DNA from: Distichodus sexfasciatus
Taxonomy: Eukaryota > Chordata > Actinopteri > Characiformes > Distichodontidae
Length of the DNA: 64,000 nt
Direction: 5' to 3'
Assembly (NCBI GenBank): GCA_032718565.1
Contig: JAVGVS010000162.1
Location: 444,833 to 508,832, forward strand
Of the stretch, positions 34,511-47,211 are shown piece after piece. The notes below the pieces were generated by a model, which was given only the letters and a program-made list of their open reading frames with translations, was not told the DNA's origin and ran no database searches. The translations under genes and the position numbers were made by a program. The stretch's first letter is position 1, and each line of letters opens with the position of its first letter.

Positions 34511-36271
34511 GTAATCACTGCTTGCAGTTATATTTAATGATTATGTCGCTGCTAAAATCAAAATGGATTTCTTCACATGTTCTAACCATGTCCCACAGAG
34601 ACACACAACCACCACTCAAACAATTCTACACAATATACAAGCACATACGTGTTCTCACACTTAAAACAGATGGTACAAGTACCTTCATCCATCTTAAGAC
34701 AGCTTGATTTGGGAAGAATTATAATTACAGCATGGTGCCACATCACTTTAGCGTAATGTTCGGGGATAGCCCTGGAGGTAGGTGTTTCCTTCCATGCAGG
34801 GGTTAATGAAGTGCTGATCTCTGAAAAGATCGTTATCCAAAAATCAATTACTGTCGCCTTCAGCGGTCCTATGGAGGTTTTATTACAGAGGCCAAATGCA
34901 GGCTGCTGTATAGCTTATCGATTCACCCGACACCAGCAATCTTTCAGTCTTGTTAATATGCTTTGTGCTCCCCTTGTTTCCACCACCCTCTACTCTTAAA
35001 CTCATTTTTCTAATTAGTCCATTTGTAATTAAGGGAGGAGGCAGGTGAGACAACCAGCAGGAGCACTTCCACAATTTCCGACACAAACAGGCAACAGTCA
35101 CCAGTCATGTAAGCCAGAATGGAGATGGATGGTTCTGGCATAGTCACTTTAAGGCAAAACATATAAAACACAGATTTACAGTACAACACTCAGATCATTC
35201 CACAATTTCAACCAAGCAGATTTAGTCATGTTCTAAACCTTGTTTGCTTAGAGAGTAATAATCATCATATATTGACAGTAATGCTGCGTGACGAACAATG
35301 TTACGTTTTGTTGCGAACTTCTGAGTACACATTTTAATCACAGATTGCTAGAGATGTATCACATGACAGTTAGAAGCATATAACGGTTTGAAGCATCAAT
35401 ATTTTGTTCGTTTCTAAAAATAAACCCTTCAATTTACAGTGATCAAGAAACTTTCAGTGCTTGACGTGCAGGCCCTCAGATTTTTAACTCCATTTATGGC
35501 AGACATGGCAGAGCATATAGTTCTTCATAAAAAACACAGAAGATGAATGATTTCACTGGATCCCAGACAACTAAATTTATCTTTTTTAAATAATAAGTGA
35601 ATAATTCTTCTTGAGTTCAGCATTGCCCTGAGGGAGGACGGAACCTCTTTTTGGGTTTAGATGCCAAAATATTATGACCAAAACTGTGGTTACAAAGGTT
35701 ACATAATAAAGATGAATTGAATTGTACCCTTTAATGAAAGGGTGGGGAACAAACCTGTATTAACATTAGCATTTCTTTTTGCGTTGCTTGTGTTGTTCTT
35801 GTTTTCCAGTTTGGTTTCACCCACACACATACACCCACACAAACTAGCATATTCCATGGACTCTCATAATGACTATATGTATATAATTCTACAGCTAATC
35901 CTAGCCCTAACCCTAAACTTTACCTCATCAGCCAAATGTTTCTCAATTTACAAATTAAGAACTTGCACCTTTTCTATTTTCTATTTTATAGTCATTTATC
36001 CTCATGGGGACCACTCAAATGTCACCACAAAGCCAATAAAATTGAATAAAAGTGATTTTAGGGAACAAAAAGGCCCAAAAAGGTTCCCACAACTCACATG
36101 GTTCACACACACACACACACACACACACTGAGGAGGCGGCTCCCTGCAGACCTGTGAATGCATGTGTGTGAGAGTCAAGGTAGGAACACTTTGGCGCAGT
36201 GGAAGAATGTGGGTTTCTACTGACTGTGTAATGCTGTTGCTAGCACTGTCTCTGCTAAAGTTAAGTAAGGT
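34511..36271. other. Single-copy DNA and a CCTAA-rich repeat fragment
   Basis: 34700-35110 is repeat-free, of balanced composition with several ATTA/TAAT cores (TCTAATTAGTCC, TTGTAATTAAGG), a candidate for conserved non-coding DNA. 35895-36040 contains CCTAACCCTAAACTTTACCT and TCATGGGGACCACTCAAATG. These phrases occur in a widespread fish repeat ('ggggaccaaaatgtccccac'). An (AC)n tract lies at 36104-36128. Confidence 0.35.
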
Positions 36272-36440
36272 CAGAGGTGGGCAAAGTAGCTAACTTCATT
36301 ACTCAAGTGAAAGTACAGATAGCACAGGTCAAATGTTACTCCAATACAAGTGAAAGTCGTACAGTCAAAATTTTACTTAAGTTAAAGCACCGCAGTACTT
36401 GTTTTAAAAATACTGAAGTATTAAAAGTCTTCTTTCACAG
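36272..36440 (+). mobile_element. hAT-like MITE end fragment
   Basis: CAGAGGTGGGCAAAGTAGCT followed by TTACTCAAGTGAAAGTACAG, then repeated 'tact...aagta' words, matches the fish family that begins 'cagaggtgggtagagtag...actcaagtaaaagtac'. The right end is not recognisable. Confidence 0.6.
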
Positions 36441-38580
36441 TATTGTTGCATTATTGTCACAACACTTACAATACCTAATTGTACAGTGCAATAGCTGTAA
36501 ATGCAGCTTGTTCAGAACATAAAATCAACATTCCAAACTGCTTAACCCAGCTCTACACCTCTAGCTTCATGACTTTCCAACAGCAACAATGTAGCAAAGT
36601 CGGCATAGGCCAGTAATTAAATCAGCTTAGATACCGTCTATATCCAAGTTTCATGGACATTTGACATGTACTGTATGTTACATACTGGTTTTGTGGCAGT
36701 AACTTGCAAAGAATGAAAAAGCTGACTGCATATTAAATGAAATAGAAATAAAATTCATCTTTTTTTCTGCAATAATATTGTTGCGAGTAAAAGCCATTAG
36801 AATCCAGATATTTTAAGTAAACATTCCCAACTTCCCAGTTCATTTTTTTCAAATGATTCAGACCATATGAAGTAGCCCAAAATCTCTAGTAAAAAAGATT
36901 TAAAAGCTTTGCTATTCAAAATATTTTAAATATTTACTAACATCCTTATAAATTTTCAAAATTTTCTTGTTTAACTATTACACCACCTGTTAAATAAATT
37001 TAACTCCCTAGTCTATGCAAATAATGTATGCCAAACTCTCTACTCTGTGAAAATGTCATATAGAAACTGTAATAAGATTACAACAAACGAGACAAAATCA
37101 AAATCATTTAAGTTGATGGAATTATATATTACTTATAGCAGGGCATACAGTACCTGCTATATCTCCTGTACTTTCCTTCAGCTACATGAAGTAAATAATC
37201 TGTTACATTAATTAATTAATGCCCTGGTCACATTGAAAATAATCAGTGTTTCATTTACTTACCATTACTGTTTACTTACTCTTACTGTCACTAAATTACA
37301 AGCAATAATCAGAAGTTTGTGTATTTCTGCAGAACAAAATCCAGACACGTTGCACACATAAAAGTTAAATTTTGAATCTTCTGGAAAATGCTAATCACTA
37401 TTCAAGTTTTTGCATTGATCATATTCCCAGAAAAAGCTTGAAATACAGTACACTTTTTAAAAAAAAATAAAAATATGGATGACCATTTTGAAAATATTCA
37501 GCTTCTTTCAGTTAACTTTATAGGCCTTTCTGCCTTCATTTTTACATACACTGCATCCAGTAGGCTCACACTCAAGCCTTTGTTTTATTACTCATACATC
37601 AACTGATCTGTCATTTAACAGACAGTCTAACTAGATAAGCAAGGGTCGATCAAAAGCACCTCATTACTTATACAGCAAAGAGAATAAATGAGAGGGATGG
37701 AAGGTAAATGGATGGGAAGCTTCATACTGACTCCTGATTAGAACTCATCTGAGGTCATTCTGGAAAGGTGCCTGGTGTCGCTCTAATTGGGATGATGAAT
37801 TTTTCAGCTCATCAGAGATCTCAGATCTTGGCTGGTGTTTGAGGGTCTTTTTGGAATATGACCAGAATAGAAAGATACCATTTTTTGGACTTACACAAAA
37901 AGGTTTAAAGAACACTTACAAAGTACTTATACAGTACATATCTGTCAAATTGTTTGGCTGAACTAAATTCAGGTGGAAATACCGCACAGTTTTAGCTTTT
38001 CCCATCACCTTAGCTATGAGGAGTCTGATGAAAGCATGCTTGTTTGCAGTAAATTCTATGAATACCTTATGAGAAGGTATTACACATATTGATACACACT
38101 CCCGCTGACAACACATTTTCACACCTTCACCCAATCTCGCCCTTGTCTGTCTGCCTATTTATCCCTCTGTCAAAACTCTGCTCTTGCCACCATGTCAGAT
38201 CTCCCTAGTCTGTCCGTGTCAGCAATATTTCATCATCTCATTCATGACACCCGGCCTGCAACCACAGCTCTCATTCGTCCTTCCAGTCCTTCACATCAGC
38301 CACTCTTAAAGCATGAAATATTTTTGTCACTTACTTAGAAAGAGGGATTTCAGTCTGGCCAGTCAGCTTATGTTATAACAGCCAGAAATCAAAATCATAT
38401 ATTTAGAGTTGCACAGACCAACTTTCTGTGCTTAAGTGGTTATGCCACAACACATTAGTATCTGAGATGTAATACATATGTTATACTGCAACAGGACAAA
38501 CATTTGATCCCTATTTTTGCCATCCATTCTTCTTCTCCCCATCCAACTTTGCCTGTGGTATTAGAGATCATTCCAGTACG
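36441..38580. other. AT-rich DNA, nothing recognised
   Basis: No repeat, RNA or exon-like structure was identified. Confidence 0.4.

Positions 38581-38627
<47 letters not shown>
38581..38627. repeat. (ATT)n trinucleotide microsatellite
   Basis: Nearly sixteen perfect ATT units. The minus-strand frame through it is a poly-Asn artefact. Confidence 0.97.
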
Positions 38628-38704
38628 CATCGTTATAGACACATTGGAAATATTTCAATTATTTAACAATCAACTCCACAAAGAACAGTAAATGGACACC
38701 ACTA

Positions 38705-38938
38705 CGTCTAAGTCGATGGTTCAAGTCCCGGGCTGCCACTAATGGTGCCACTGAGGTACTCATGAACAAGGCTTCATCCCTGAGCGCTGCTCCCCAGGGA
38801 CTGCTCGTCAGCTTCCCACTGGACCTTCATGAATGAGTCAAATGTAGCGGTCACATTTCGCTGTGGAGCACTGTGTGCTGTGCTGTGCTGTGGTGTGGTG
38901 TGTTCACAATGACAAATAATCACTCTCACTAAAGTCAT
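38705..38938 (+). mobile_element. SINE-B copy with B box
   Basis: GGTTCAAGTCCCGGGCTGCC contains a good Pol III B box. The body continues CACTGAGGTACTCATGAACA, CTGCTCCCCAGGGACTGCTC, GAATGAGTCAAATGTAG and CACAATGACAAATAATCACT. A short (GTGCT)n/(GGTGT)n expansion lies at about 38872-38902. The A box is not clear, so the head is partly lost. Confidence 0.8.
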
Positions 38939-41180
38939 TTTAGTTGCACTACAAGGTTTTATCAGTTGCCTGATATAGAAATATTTGTGACACTAAAGCA
39001 ATTTTATAAATTAAGGATTTTTGTGGCACAAGGTCAATAGCTTTGTATTTAACAGTTTCCTCCCACAACACCTTCTGAAAGGTCATGTGACATCTCTAAT
39101 GCAGTCAAGGAAGTGCAAATAGACAGTAATTTATTCCGCCAAACATGAAAGTTGATAAGTGTGGTTACAGATTGTAGAGTGCATGGAATAGTAATAGCTT
39201 GGATCATTGTTCTTGTTTTCAATTTCCGAGTCTCGCCCAGGCACTTCTACTTGTCATACAAATTGCAAGACCAACTCTGTTTATTCGTCCGATGATGCAT
39301 GTCAGCACTTGCTAGGAATTGCTCCGTATTGCCAGAAATGTCACAGTGGGCTAATATGGATGTTGTGTAAAAAATATTTTTCAACACTTGTTGCTCCTAC
39401 AACCATACAAACAGCCATTACAAGACAACTCAGGGACCCCTAAATTATGTTTGCATTATTCTCTAACAAATCCCACAATGCTTGGTGCTGACGAGAGCCA
39501 GCCAGCTGGATTAGACTAATAGGGCTTTGTTACTCTGTGACTGACCACCTGGGAGCTGCCTCTGGAACGGCTGTGTGTCGTTGTTCATTTCCTCCATCTA
39601 TCCCTCAGGTAACTCGACATTCTTTCTTCCTTATTTTCTCTTCACCCTCACTTTTCCACCATCTACTCTCCCCCACTTCCTTTCTGTCGCTCAGCTGAGA
39701 AATACTTAATTGTCTCAGAGGCAGCAATAAATCTGCAGTGGGCTCCCTGCGATAGATGAGCAGTGGCAATGATTGATGATGGGGAGTTTAAGGGATTGCA
39801 GATGGACTTCACTGATTGATTGGGTTTGCATTACACAGCCATAAGAATAACAGAGTGAAGGTGCGAGATGATTGGTTGGCGTATTACCCAGTCAAAGCTG
39901 ATGAGAAAAATGGCCTTATATATGAAATTTAACAAAGGCTTTTACAAGTTCATCTTACTCTCATGCCATTCTGATTCAGTGAGGATGATCTTGTTCCTCT
40001 ATAGTTTGAAAATTGTTAAGACCTTCTTTCACATAATTTATTGTGTCAGGGCTGAAAAAAAAACATATAGAAACCACAAAAAAAGTGTCAGAAAAATAGA
40101 TCATGTAAATTAATATGAACATTTAATTAATATGTTATTTATATTATATTGTTTAGCAACTGAAGTACTATATTAATTGTTACGCAAAAGGTTACCATAC
40201 AAGTAAAACAGAATATTTCAAGACTTTACCTTACAATTGTCTTGTCTTCTAAATGATGCTGGTATACATTTGAGAATTAGCTTTATGACTTTATGGCTGC
40301 TGTGAATTGAATACAAATTATAAAATCAGGGTAACTTGCAACTGAGAAGTTGGTACGGGTGGTGTCCTCCAGCACTCATATGTCATTTTACGTGGTTGAA
40401 GGTGAAGTCAATTGGCAGGTAAGCTCATTTTTCCTTCCCAGTGTCCTCTCACCTCCATTTTCACACACAATGAAGTGCAGTTGCTGTAATTATAGCTTTA
40501 TATTGCACAAGGCATCTGGATGTGTGCATGCATAATTTAGTTCATGGCCATTTGATGAAGCGTATGCATAAAAAAGGTGCAATTTATTTCCTTTTCAAAA
40601 TTAAATTAAAAAGTACAGGTAATTACTAAGGTGATTGGTAAACTGCTTACTGCCCTTATTACTTTACTTCCATTAATTACTTGACTGGATCCTAAACTTC
40701 AGCAGAACCTTGGGTGGAAAGCAAAAACAAAATAGAAGGCTAATGGTCTTTTTTGGGGAATGTGGGAAAAATTGCAATTAATTAAAATCAAGGTCTGAAG
40801 CTCACTTTTTTAACTGGTCTTCTAACGTAATTTCTAATTTCTAGTTCAGTTAATAAAAAAATGAAGTGATGTTCAACCTATATATTAATTATGCACAATG
40901 ATTGCTCCCATTCAAGTGCCGTCAAACCCACACACACCTTGAATTAAAATATACTTTTAAATCACTTAATTAAAAAATACCTCCATATGTCTGTGTCATC
41001 GCTAGGTGGTGATGGGGGTCAACACCAAAATTTATTAAATGGGAGTTTGAATATTCACAATCTGACCACTGACTGGGCTGAAGTATACGTGGGGAAATTT
41101 GTTCATATCAACAGGAATATTACTCAGCACGTTTAATTAGTCCTTTTTTAAATCAGCAAATTTATCCACTGAATGTCAAA
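38939..41180. other. Mostly single-copy DNA
   Basis: 39470-39850 is repeat-free with balanced composition (for example AGAAATACTTAATTGTCTCA and GATAGATGAGCAGTGGCAAT) and is a candidate for conserved non-coding DNA. A Cys-containing 78-codon forward frame at 39207-39443 is noted elsewhere and not accepted. Confidence 0.35.
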
Positions 41181-41300
41181 TGTCATGTTTCACCATGCGC
41201 AGGATGAGAGGCGGGATGTAGGTGTATAGTTACAAACTTTATTAAAATGCAGAAACAAACACAAACCAAGCCATCTGGACACAAACCAAACCAAATGCCC
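41181..41300 (-). mobile_element. LTR end fragment
   Basis: The segment begins TGTCATGTTTCACC and on the minus strand contains TTTAATAAAGTTTGTAAC followed about 60 bp later by GGTGAAACATGACA. The layout mirrors the 3' end of the solo LTR at 29926-30449: poly(A) signal, then a short U5 ending in TGACA. The rest of the LTR is absent or unrecognisable. Confidence 0.45.
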
Positions 41301-42507
41301 TGAAGTACATTTTTAATATATTTAATCAGCATTAAACCTCAGTTAGACTATGTCATTCATTTTAATCCTTAAATTGGATTCATACTCTCAATTCCATTCT
41401 TTGGAGCAAATTCAAGAAAGATGTTTATTTACCTAAAGTATGTGTCTGGATTAGGCAATGAAGATTCTGCGTTTTCACAGATTTTAAGTGTCAACATCTC
41501 TTCATCTTTTCCATACGCAAATATTTAGATCTGTTTGTGGAATTTAACTGTTCTCTTTGTTTGAAGGAATGTGTTTTGAATAGAGGCAATGAACAGGGAA
41601 TTGCATTTTGTGGTTTTATTGACATTCAGCCACTTTTGCAGCTAAATTTACTCATTTTGTATATTTTGTTATTCCTGAGTTGTCTTTAGGAAGCATGGTT
41701 TGCACTGCACTTCAACCTTGGCATTTGGGTGTTTGCATGACAATAAAGAAGCTTAATGCTAATGCCTCCAGGCTGCAGCACAACAGAACTGAAATCAAAA
41801 ACAGATAAATGTAGAAAAGAGATAGAGAGGGACTGTTGGTTAAGATTGGCAGCTTCTGAGTGGAAGATAATCCTTGTTCTCAGACAAGTTGCTTGAGCAA
41901 ACCAGCTATAATTGTTTTTTTGTTCTATCCAAACAAACATGACACACGGAGGGATGAGTATCACCAGTATGAGCTGAGAAACAATCCTGAAAGACATGCA
42001 GGTCTGTTTCTAACAAACCACCATGCAGTATGTTTCCACACTTCTTACACGCCTCCAAAATTGAACACCCAATAGCATGTCTACTGTCCGCAAACTGCAG
42101 ATTGTAGCACTACATGTTGCCATTCCTTCCTGGGTCCTTTCAATGTGACAGCTTAATTATCTGCTCATAAGACAATTCCTAGCAGTGAAGAAAATGGAGT
42201 TCACCGTGAACACTCTTTAAATACACAACCTGTCTTTCTCCCATTCATACAAATCCATGTGTGTTAAGGGATTATCTCACCGTATGATCATTACCAATGA
42301 TCTGGGGACAAAAATGTCTTCCCCAGATCATACCAAAAACATCCCTTCACATCACTGCAGATTTGGTGTTTGCCAACGTTCTTATGTCCATAAGAGTCTG
42401 AATGCTTGGATGATGAACCCTTTCATATTTTATAGGGTCAACCAGAGCCTAGATTTTATAACAAATGAATTAATAAATAGGATCACATATGGAAATAAAT
42501 GCAGTCT
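41301..42507. other. Single-copy DNA, nothing recognised as a gene
   Basis: 42080-42200 is repeat-free (TGACAGCTTAATTATCTGCT) and could be part of a conserved element. A 90-codon forward frame at 42257-42529 has no recognised domain. Confidence 0.35.
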
Positions 42508-42620
42508 TGAGAGGGTGGTTTTGGCCTAGGGGTTAAATATTTGCTAACAGTTCAAATCCAAAACTAACCTATCAACACAACTACAATCCTGAGCCCTTAA
42601 CCTCAAGATACTGGATCGTA
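42508..42620 (+). mobile_element. SINE-C copy: tRNA-like head and tail phrase
   Basis: TGGCCTAGGGGT (A-box-like) and AGTTCAAATCC (B box) are followed by AATCCTGAGCCCTTAACCTC, the SINE tail phrase. It shares the head type with 19253-19400. No discriminator or CCA-compatible acceptor stem is formed, so it is not a tRNA gene. Confidence 0.55.
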
Positions 42621-43521
42621 TGGCACAAAGTGAAGACCAAAAAACATGATATGCTGTATGATGATATACCTTTACATTGATTTCGCATTACAGTTTACTG
42701 CGGACTTCTTACTACAAAATGTAAAATGCCAAACAACAACCAGACAGTCTTCTTAGTATGCCTACAATGTAAAACAAAAAGCCAAGAAAAACCCTCATCT
42801 GTTTAAAAATGAAAATTACAAATTCACAAGTGACTAGCAACAGAGCGACCAAGGCTGGGTTGCAAATTGAGTCCCTCTTCTTCGGTAGACAGTTCAATCC
42901 GAGCTACCTGATTGGGCGCAACACTGAAATGACCAGACATCAGTAACGTCTTGAGTCCTTCTCTCCCTGATAGAGCTCAGCTCGACGTGCCAGAAAAAGT
43001 CATTAATTTTATCGACTTTGCCGCCTGACAGGTAACCAGATGAAGAGCTTCGCTGGGACTGGCTGTTAATGAGCGTGAAGTAATTATCACAGCGACACAA
43101 GCAAAGTCGATATGTACATTTAGCCAGGACCATACATTATGAATGGAACTGATATATCCTGCACAATTAAGATCTGCAATTAATGCTGTTCATCAGCTGT
43201 TGTGCACATGTGCATCCGGTAGTTACGGAGACGAATCTTGTGTTGCTCTCTGTTCTTCTTATCAAGGCCTAACATCCAATTGTCTGTGGGGGATTTGAGC
43301 TACAGGAAAGAGAGAGAGAAAGAGAGAGACAGAGGGAAAACACAGACTAATAGTACAATCAGTGATCTATATATATAGTGTACTGTATAGATAAATTCTG
43401 TAAATAACTACATCTTACTATATTTTCTCAAAAATGTGTACTGCGACGTCCATATTCCATATTTTTATCTATTTAAAGATAATATGTCTTAGCACCAACC
43501 ACTAAAGCAAATTCCTTTGAT
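42621..43521. other. Candidate conserved non-coding segment (best at 42895-43270)
   Basis: 42895-43270 is free of repeats and more balanced in composition than its surroundings. It contains AAGTCATTAATTTTATCGAC, CGCCTGACAGGTAACCAGAT, TGAAGTAATTATCACAGCG and TGCAATTAATGCTGTTCATC: homeodomain-type ATTA cores and a MEIS/TGIF-type CTGACAG. The open frames across it look meaningless. The regulatory role is inference. Confidence 0.35.
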
Positions 43522-43800
43522 TCAAGATTCAAGATTCTTTATTTGTCATGTGAAAATTATACAGGTACAACATGCAGTGAAATGTATCCTGATCCGCTCT
43601 TTTGACCGTGCAATTTAGGCAAAAATTCAAAATAAAATAGAGATAGAAATACAAACTTATAAACTTTTATAAAGGGAAATAAAGATAGAAAATAAAATAA
43701 ACTATTTCTTATATTACAATAAAGCTACATATGTGCAGAAGGCATGGAGTATAATTTAATTTAAGACCCAAGTGCTGGGTACAGGTGTATCTGCATGCAT
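43522..43800 (-). mobile_element. LINE 3' end (L2-like), minus strand
   Basis: The minus strand reads CACTGCATGTTGTACCTGTA, CATGACAAATAAAGAATC and a (TTGAATC)n tail ending at about 43522. This is the same terminal order as the plus-strand LINE at 8540-8940. Confidence 0.65.
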
Positions 43801-43875
43801 GTATGAATAGAAATTTGTTTTGAAGTTTAACCTGAGTTTACAAAATTATTCTAAAGACAGATAACATGCACTTAT

Positions 43876-44391
43876 GAGAATAACGGCGTTACAAATAAAC
43901 GACGTTACCAACGACATAATTTTTTATTTAGTAATGGGTAATCTAATTAATTACTTTTTTCAATGCCATTATCGTTACTGAGAACAAAATGTGGCGTGTC
44001 ACTATACTTCAGCGCATTAAAGCTGTTTTCATCTGATCCGACCAGGCTCTCTCAAGTATTTCATTTATTATTTAGTGGAGGAAAGGGCGGGACAACCGAA
44101 TAAGTGATGATGATTGGCTAAGGAAGAGTACAATTTCTTGTTAAGTCAATAAGAGGCAGAGTTGGATGAATGTATATGTAAAATGAAGCACCTCTCATCG
44201 TCACACGCTTCCATTTAAGGAGGGGATCCAAATTCTTTGACATATTTGAACATTTTTTTAAAAATATAACGCAATAGTTACTTTACCTGGTAACTAGTTA
44301 CTTTTATAATGCTGTAACTCAGTTACTTTTTGGAAAAAAGTAACTAGTAACTATAACCAATTACTTTTTTAAAGTAACGTGCCCAACACTG
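43876..44391 (-). mobile_element. hAT-like MITE, nearly complete
   Basis: The right end, read on the minus strand, is CAGTGTTGGGCACGTTACTT followed by AGTAACTGAGTTACAGCATT, the signature of a common fish hAT MITE. The left end near 43876 (AATAACGGCGTTACAAATAA) matches the other end of that family but lacks its last bases. A second, partial copy in the opposite orientation lies at 56135-56325 and matches through GGAAGCGTGTGACGATGAGA. No coding capacity. Confidence 0.75.
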
Positions 44392-47001
44392 CTTGTATGT
44401 GACAACGTATTTTGCAATAAACTTTCTGATTCTTCGGGAGTCATTGTTGAAATGTTCTTTTTTGTAGTGACAATTCTAAAAGAAAAGATGGAAAATACAA
44501 ACTCAAACAGTCTGCAGATGGCACACTCCATACACATGTGGCCCTCATTGTAAAAATGTGCATCAAATGGGGGCATTGTTTAAAGCTCATTTTGTTTGCA
44601 GCAGTGAAAAAAGAAAGATCATCCCTAAAACTGCATTATGTACTTAAGACAGAGCCATGCAACAAAGTGCCATTGTTCTGAAAAAAGAGACCTCAATCCC
44701 TTACGTTATTTACAGTTGTTCCGGATTACGGATTCTAATCTCCTCTATGTGAGCATCCGGTCATTGTCATATGATAGTCTAAAGAGGTTTTTAGTCTCCA
44801 TTTCAGTGTCACAAAGGGCTTATTTTAAGCACTTAAAGCACTGTATAATCTTTTAAGAGTGTGGTACATTGCATTAGGGCCTCTTGACTGTCCTTCCAAA
44901 CCCTCGCTCTCAGTGTGTTTCCAAGCCTCTGTCATTCGTTTGGCACTCAGGCGCTGACCCAGAAAGCAATGTTTTATTGTGTTAAGCATCACTTAACTCA
45001 CCAGGGCTGCACTGATGCTGGGCCTTCAGAGTCCTGCTCTTTCAAGGTTTTGAAACAGTGCATGAGAGACCCCTTTGCAGATATTTCCTGTCTGTTTGAT
45101 AATACAGAAGTCTGATTTGCACACATTAAAAGTTTTGGTCAAAATGTCCTTCAGCTATTCACAAGATGCCATTCATGACTGTTTATCACGAACGAAACTT
45201 AAATTTATCACATCAGCTCATATTAGAATAGAAAGACAACTGACTTTGGTAGAAAGGGCAATACAATAAGGGATATGTAAAAAAACAAACACATTTTGGA
45301 ATTAGCATCTTTAACATACTGGTGTCATTAAAATATATTTGTAATAATAAAGAGTGCAAAAACACAAAAGGAGGATTAAAGAAAAACAGGAATAGCCATG
45401 TACTCTTGATTACTAGTAACAGAAAAAAATTCTCTCTTGTCTACCAAAAAAGGCAGAAATCACTGTTTACATTTGTTTGTGTCAAAATAGCCTCATTGTA
45501 TTTTTACAAAATCAATAAATAAATCAATACATTTTGCTAAATTGCAATGCTCCATGAAATGTTGTGTATTAATTTGAAGTATGCTAAGAATTTCTGATGT
45601 AATTTATGTCACTGCTTTTTAACAAACGCTATGTCATGTGCTCTACATTAATCATGTGATTCAACGGCCTTAGGCAACCATCTTTGAATTGCCCTGATGA
45701 AGGCCTCTTAGGCCAAAACGCATAGCATTTTTAAATGCATCCTAAATGCATTCTAAATGCCCCAGATTTTTAAAATATCGTTTTATCAGTTTTTAAATGT
45801 AAGCATTACATTTTACAAAGAGCACCACAAATAAAATCTATTTTTAATCATTCATCCCTGCACCAGAGTGTTTGCTGCTGTGAAAGCTATGATTGTACTT
45901 GTGGTTGGGAAGGGAAATAAGAACGTTATGGATTAGAACACACACACACACACCTGTGATGTTAGATGACTGACTATCAAACTGTAGTAAGGCTGCCCGT
46001 TCTCTCCTCTGAATGTCCTTGTCTGTCTCACTCAAACCTGCCACATGTCAAATCAAGCCCTCCCAGACAGGCAGACAATCCACACATGCACACGCACACA
46101 CACAGACAGGTATTTGCTAAAGTTTACTGAGGTCACATTTATTTGTATTCAGGACACATATTTGTATTCAGGACTGAGGATTTGAGAAAGTCACAAATAT
46201 AGGCAGTTGCTTAAATTCAAATGATTTAATGACAATTATTGTTAGATTTAAGTGAACATTGCACATAGATACAGTCCACAAATGTTCTATTTTATTAGAT
46301 TACTTTAGATCACTTTGTTCATAATGTTATGTAATGTAACTGTTATTGTATATATTTCTATTGGTCTTTCTCTTTATTTGTTAACATTTATTGCACAGTT
46401 TAAAAGGCAAAACAGAAACTGCATGTTGAACTACATGTTGTTCTTGTGTAACTGTGTATGTAACTGTGTACATCTTGTAACTGTGTACATCCTGAAATGA
46501 AAGTATTCAACCTTAATAAATTGCTGATGTTTTGATTTCTAGAGGTAGTATTATTTTATGATGGATAGCATATTGCATTTTGACATGACGTTATGTTGTA
46601 ATACATTCTCCAAATATGCAAAATTATGAAATTTTTTTTTCACTTTATGTTTCTGTTCACACATCTAAAAGAACTTTAAACACCAATAAGAATACGCTCA
46701 CATGGGCACACAAGAAAGTTATTATACTAATTTTTACGATGAATAAATACACCATTATTTTTATCATAAGTAATGACTTGAAATGCAGTTACTGGGTCTA
46801 CTTTTATGTTTTTACCCCCAGTCAGACTTTGTTATTTGTCTTATTCTCATGCAAAGGATTTTCTTTTTTAGTCACCTTTTCGCTGTTCCAAGCACTCTCC
46901 TTTTCCACAAAGCAAGAAAGCACCCCAGCCTCTCATTCCATTCTCCTACTGCACTCATCTTTTTCTGTCTGTATTTCCTGTCGTTTTGTTATAAGCTGCA
47001 G
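44392..47001. other. AT-rich DNA, nothing recognised as a gene
   Basis: 44392-44440 (CTTGTATGTGACAACG, CAATAAAC) may be another LINE tail. Around 45690 a GCCCTGATGAAGGCCTCTTA phrase recurs in many fish sequences, but its class is unknown to me. Confidence 0.35.
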
Positions 47002-47121
47002 TCTGATTTGATTCCCTTTATCCCCAAAGAGCCGTTCCATGAAGTGAGAGAGGAGCTTAGCGCTCCTCCACAACAGAGCCTAATACCTGTGACAATGCAA
47101 CAGGTGCTGAATGCTCAGTAA
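47002..47121 (+). other. Possible isolated coding exon (weak)
   Basis: A pyrimidine-rich run (CTTTTTCTGTCTGTATTTCC) leads to AAGCTGCAG at 47001. It is followed by an open, charge-balanced frame reading SDLIPFIPKEPFHEVREELS and SLIPVTMQQ. It either ends at a weak donor (CAG|GTGCTG, 47104) after 34 codons in phase 0, or runs to TAA at 47119-47121. The peptide looks less random than other frames here, but I recognise no family and the segment may equally be conserved non-coding DNA. Confidence 0.15.
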
Positions 47122-47211
47122 CAAAATATGAGAAAAACAAATTTGAGAAACATAAAACTGTCCTTATTTCATTTTCATCTTCTGTGCATTAGATTCACTT
47201 CTAAAGTGTAG

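Noticed and set aside
38581..38627. Poly-Asn coding repeat on the minus strand
   Set aside because: It is an (ATT)n microsatellite with no coding context.
39207..39443. Cys-containing frame (ACQHLLGIAPYCQKC) as an exon of a secreted or receptor protein
   Set aside because: The Cys spacing did not fit a family I could name, there is no convincing acceptor/donor pair, and no neighbouring exon was found.
45676..45725. CTGATGAAGGCCTCTTAGGCC phrase as a functional hairpin
   Set aside because: The phrase is familiar from many fish repeats and the inverted repeat is short; no further structure supports a function.
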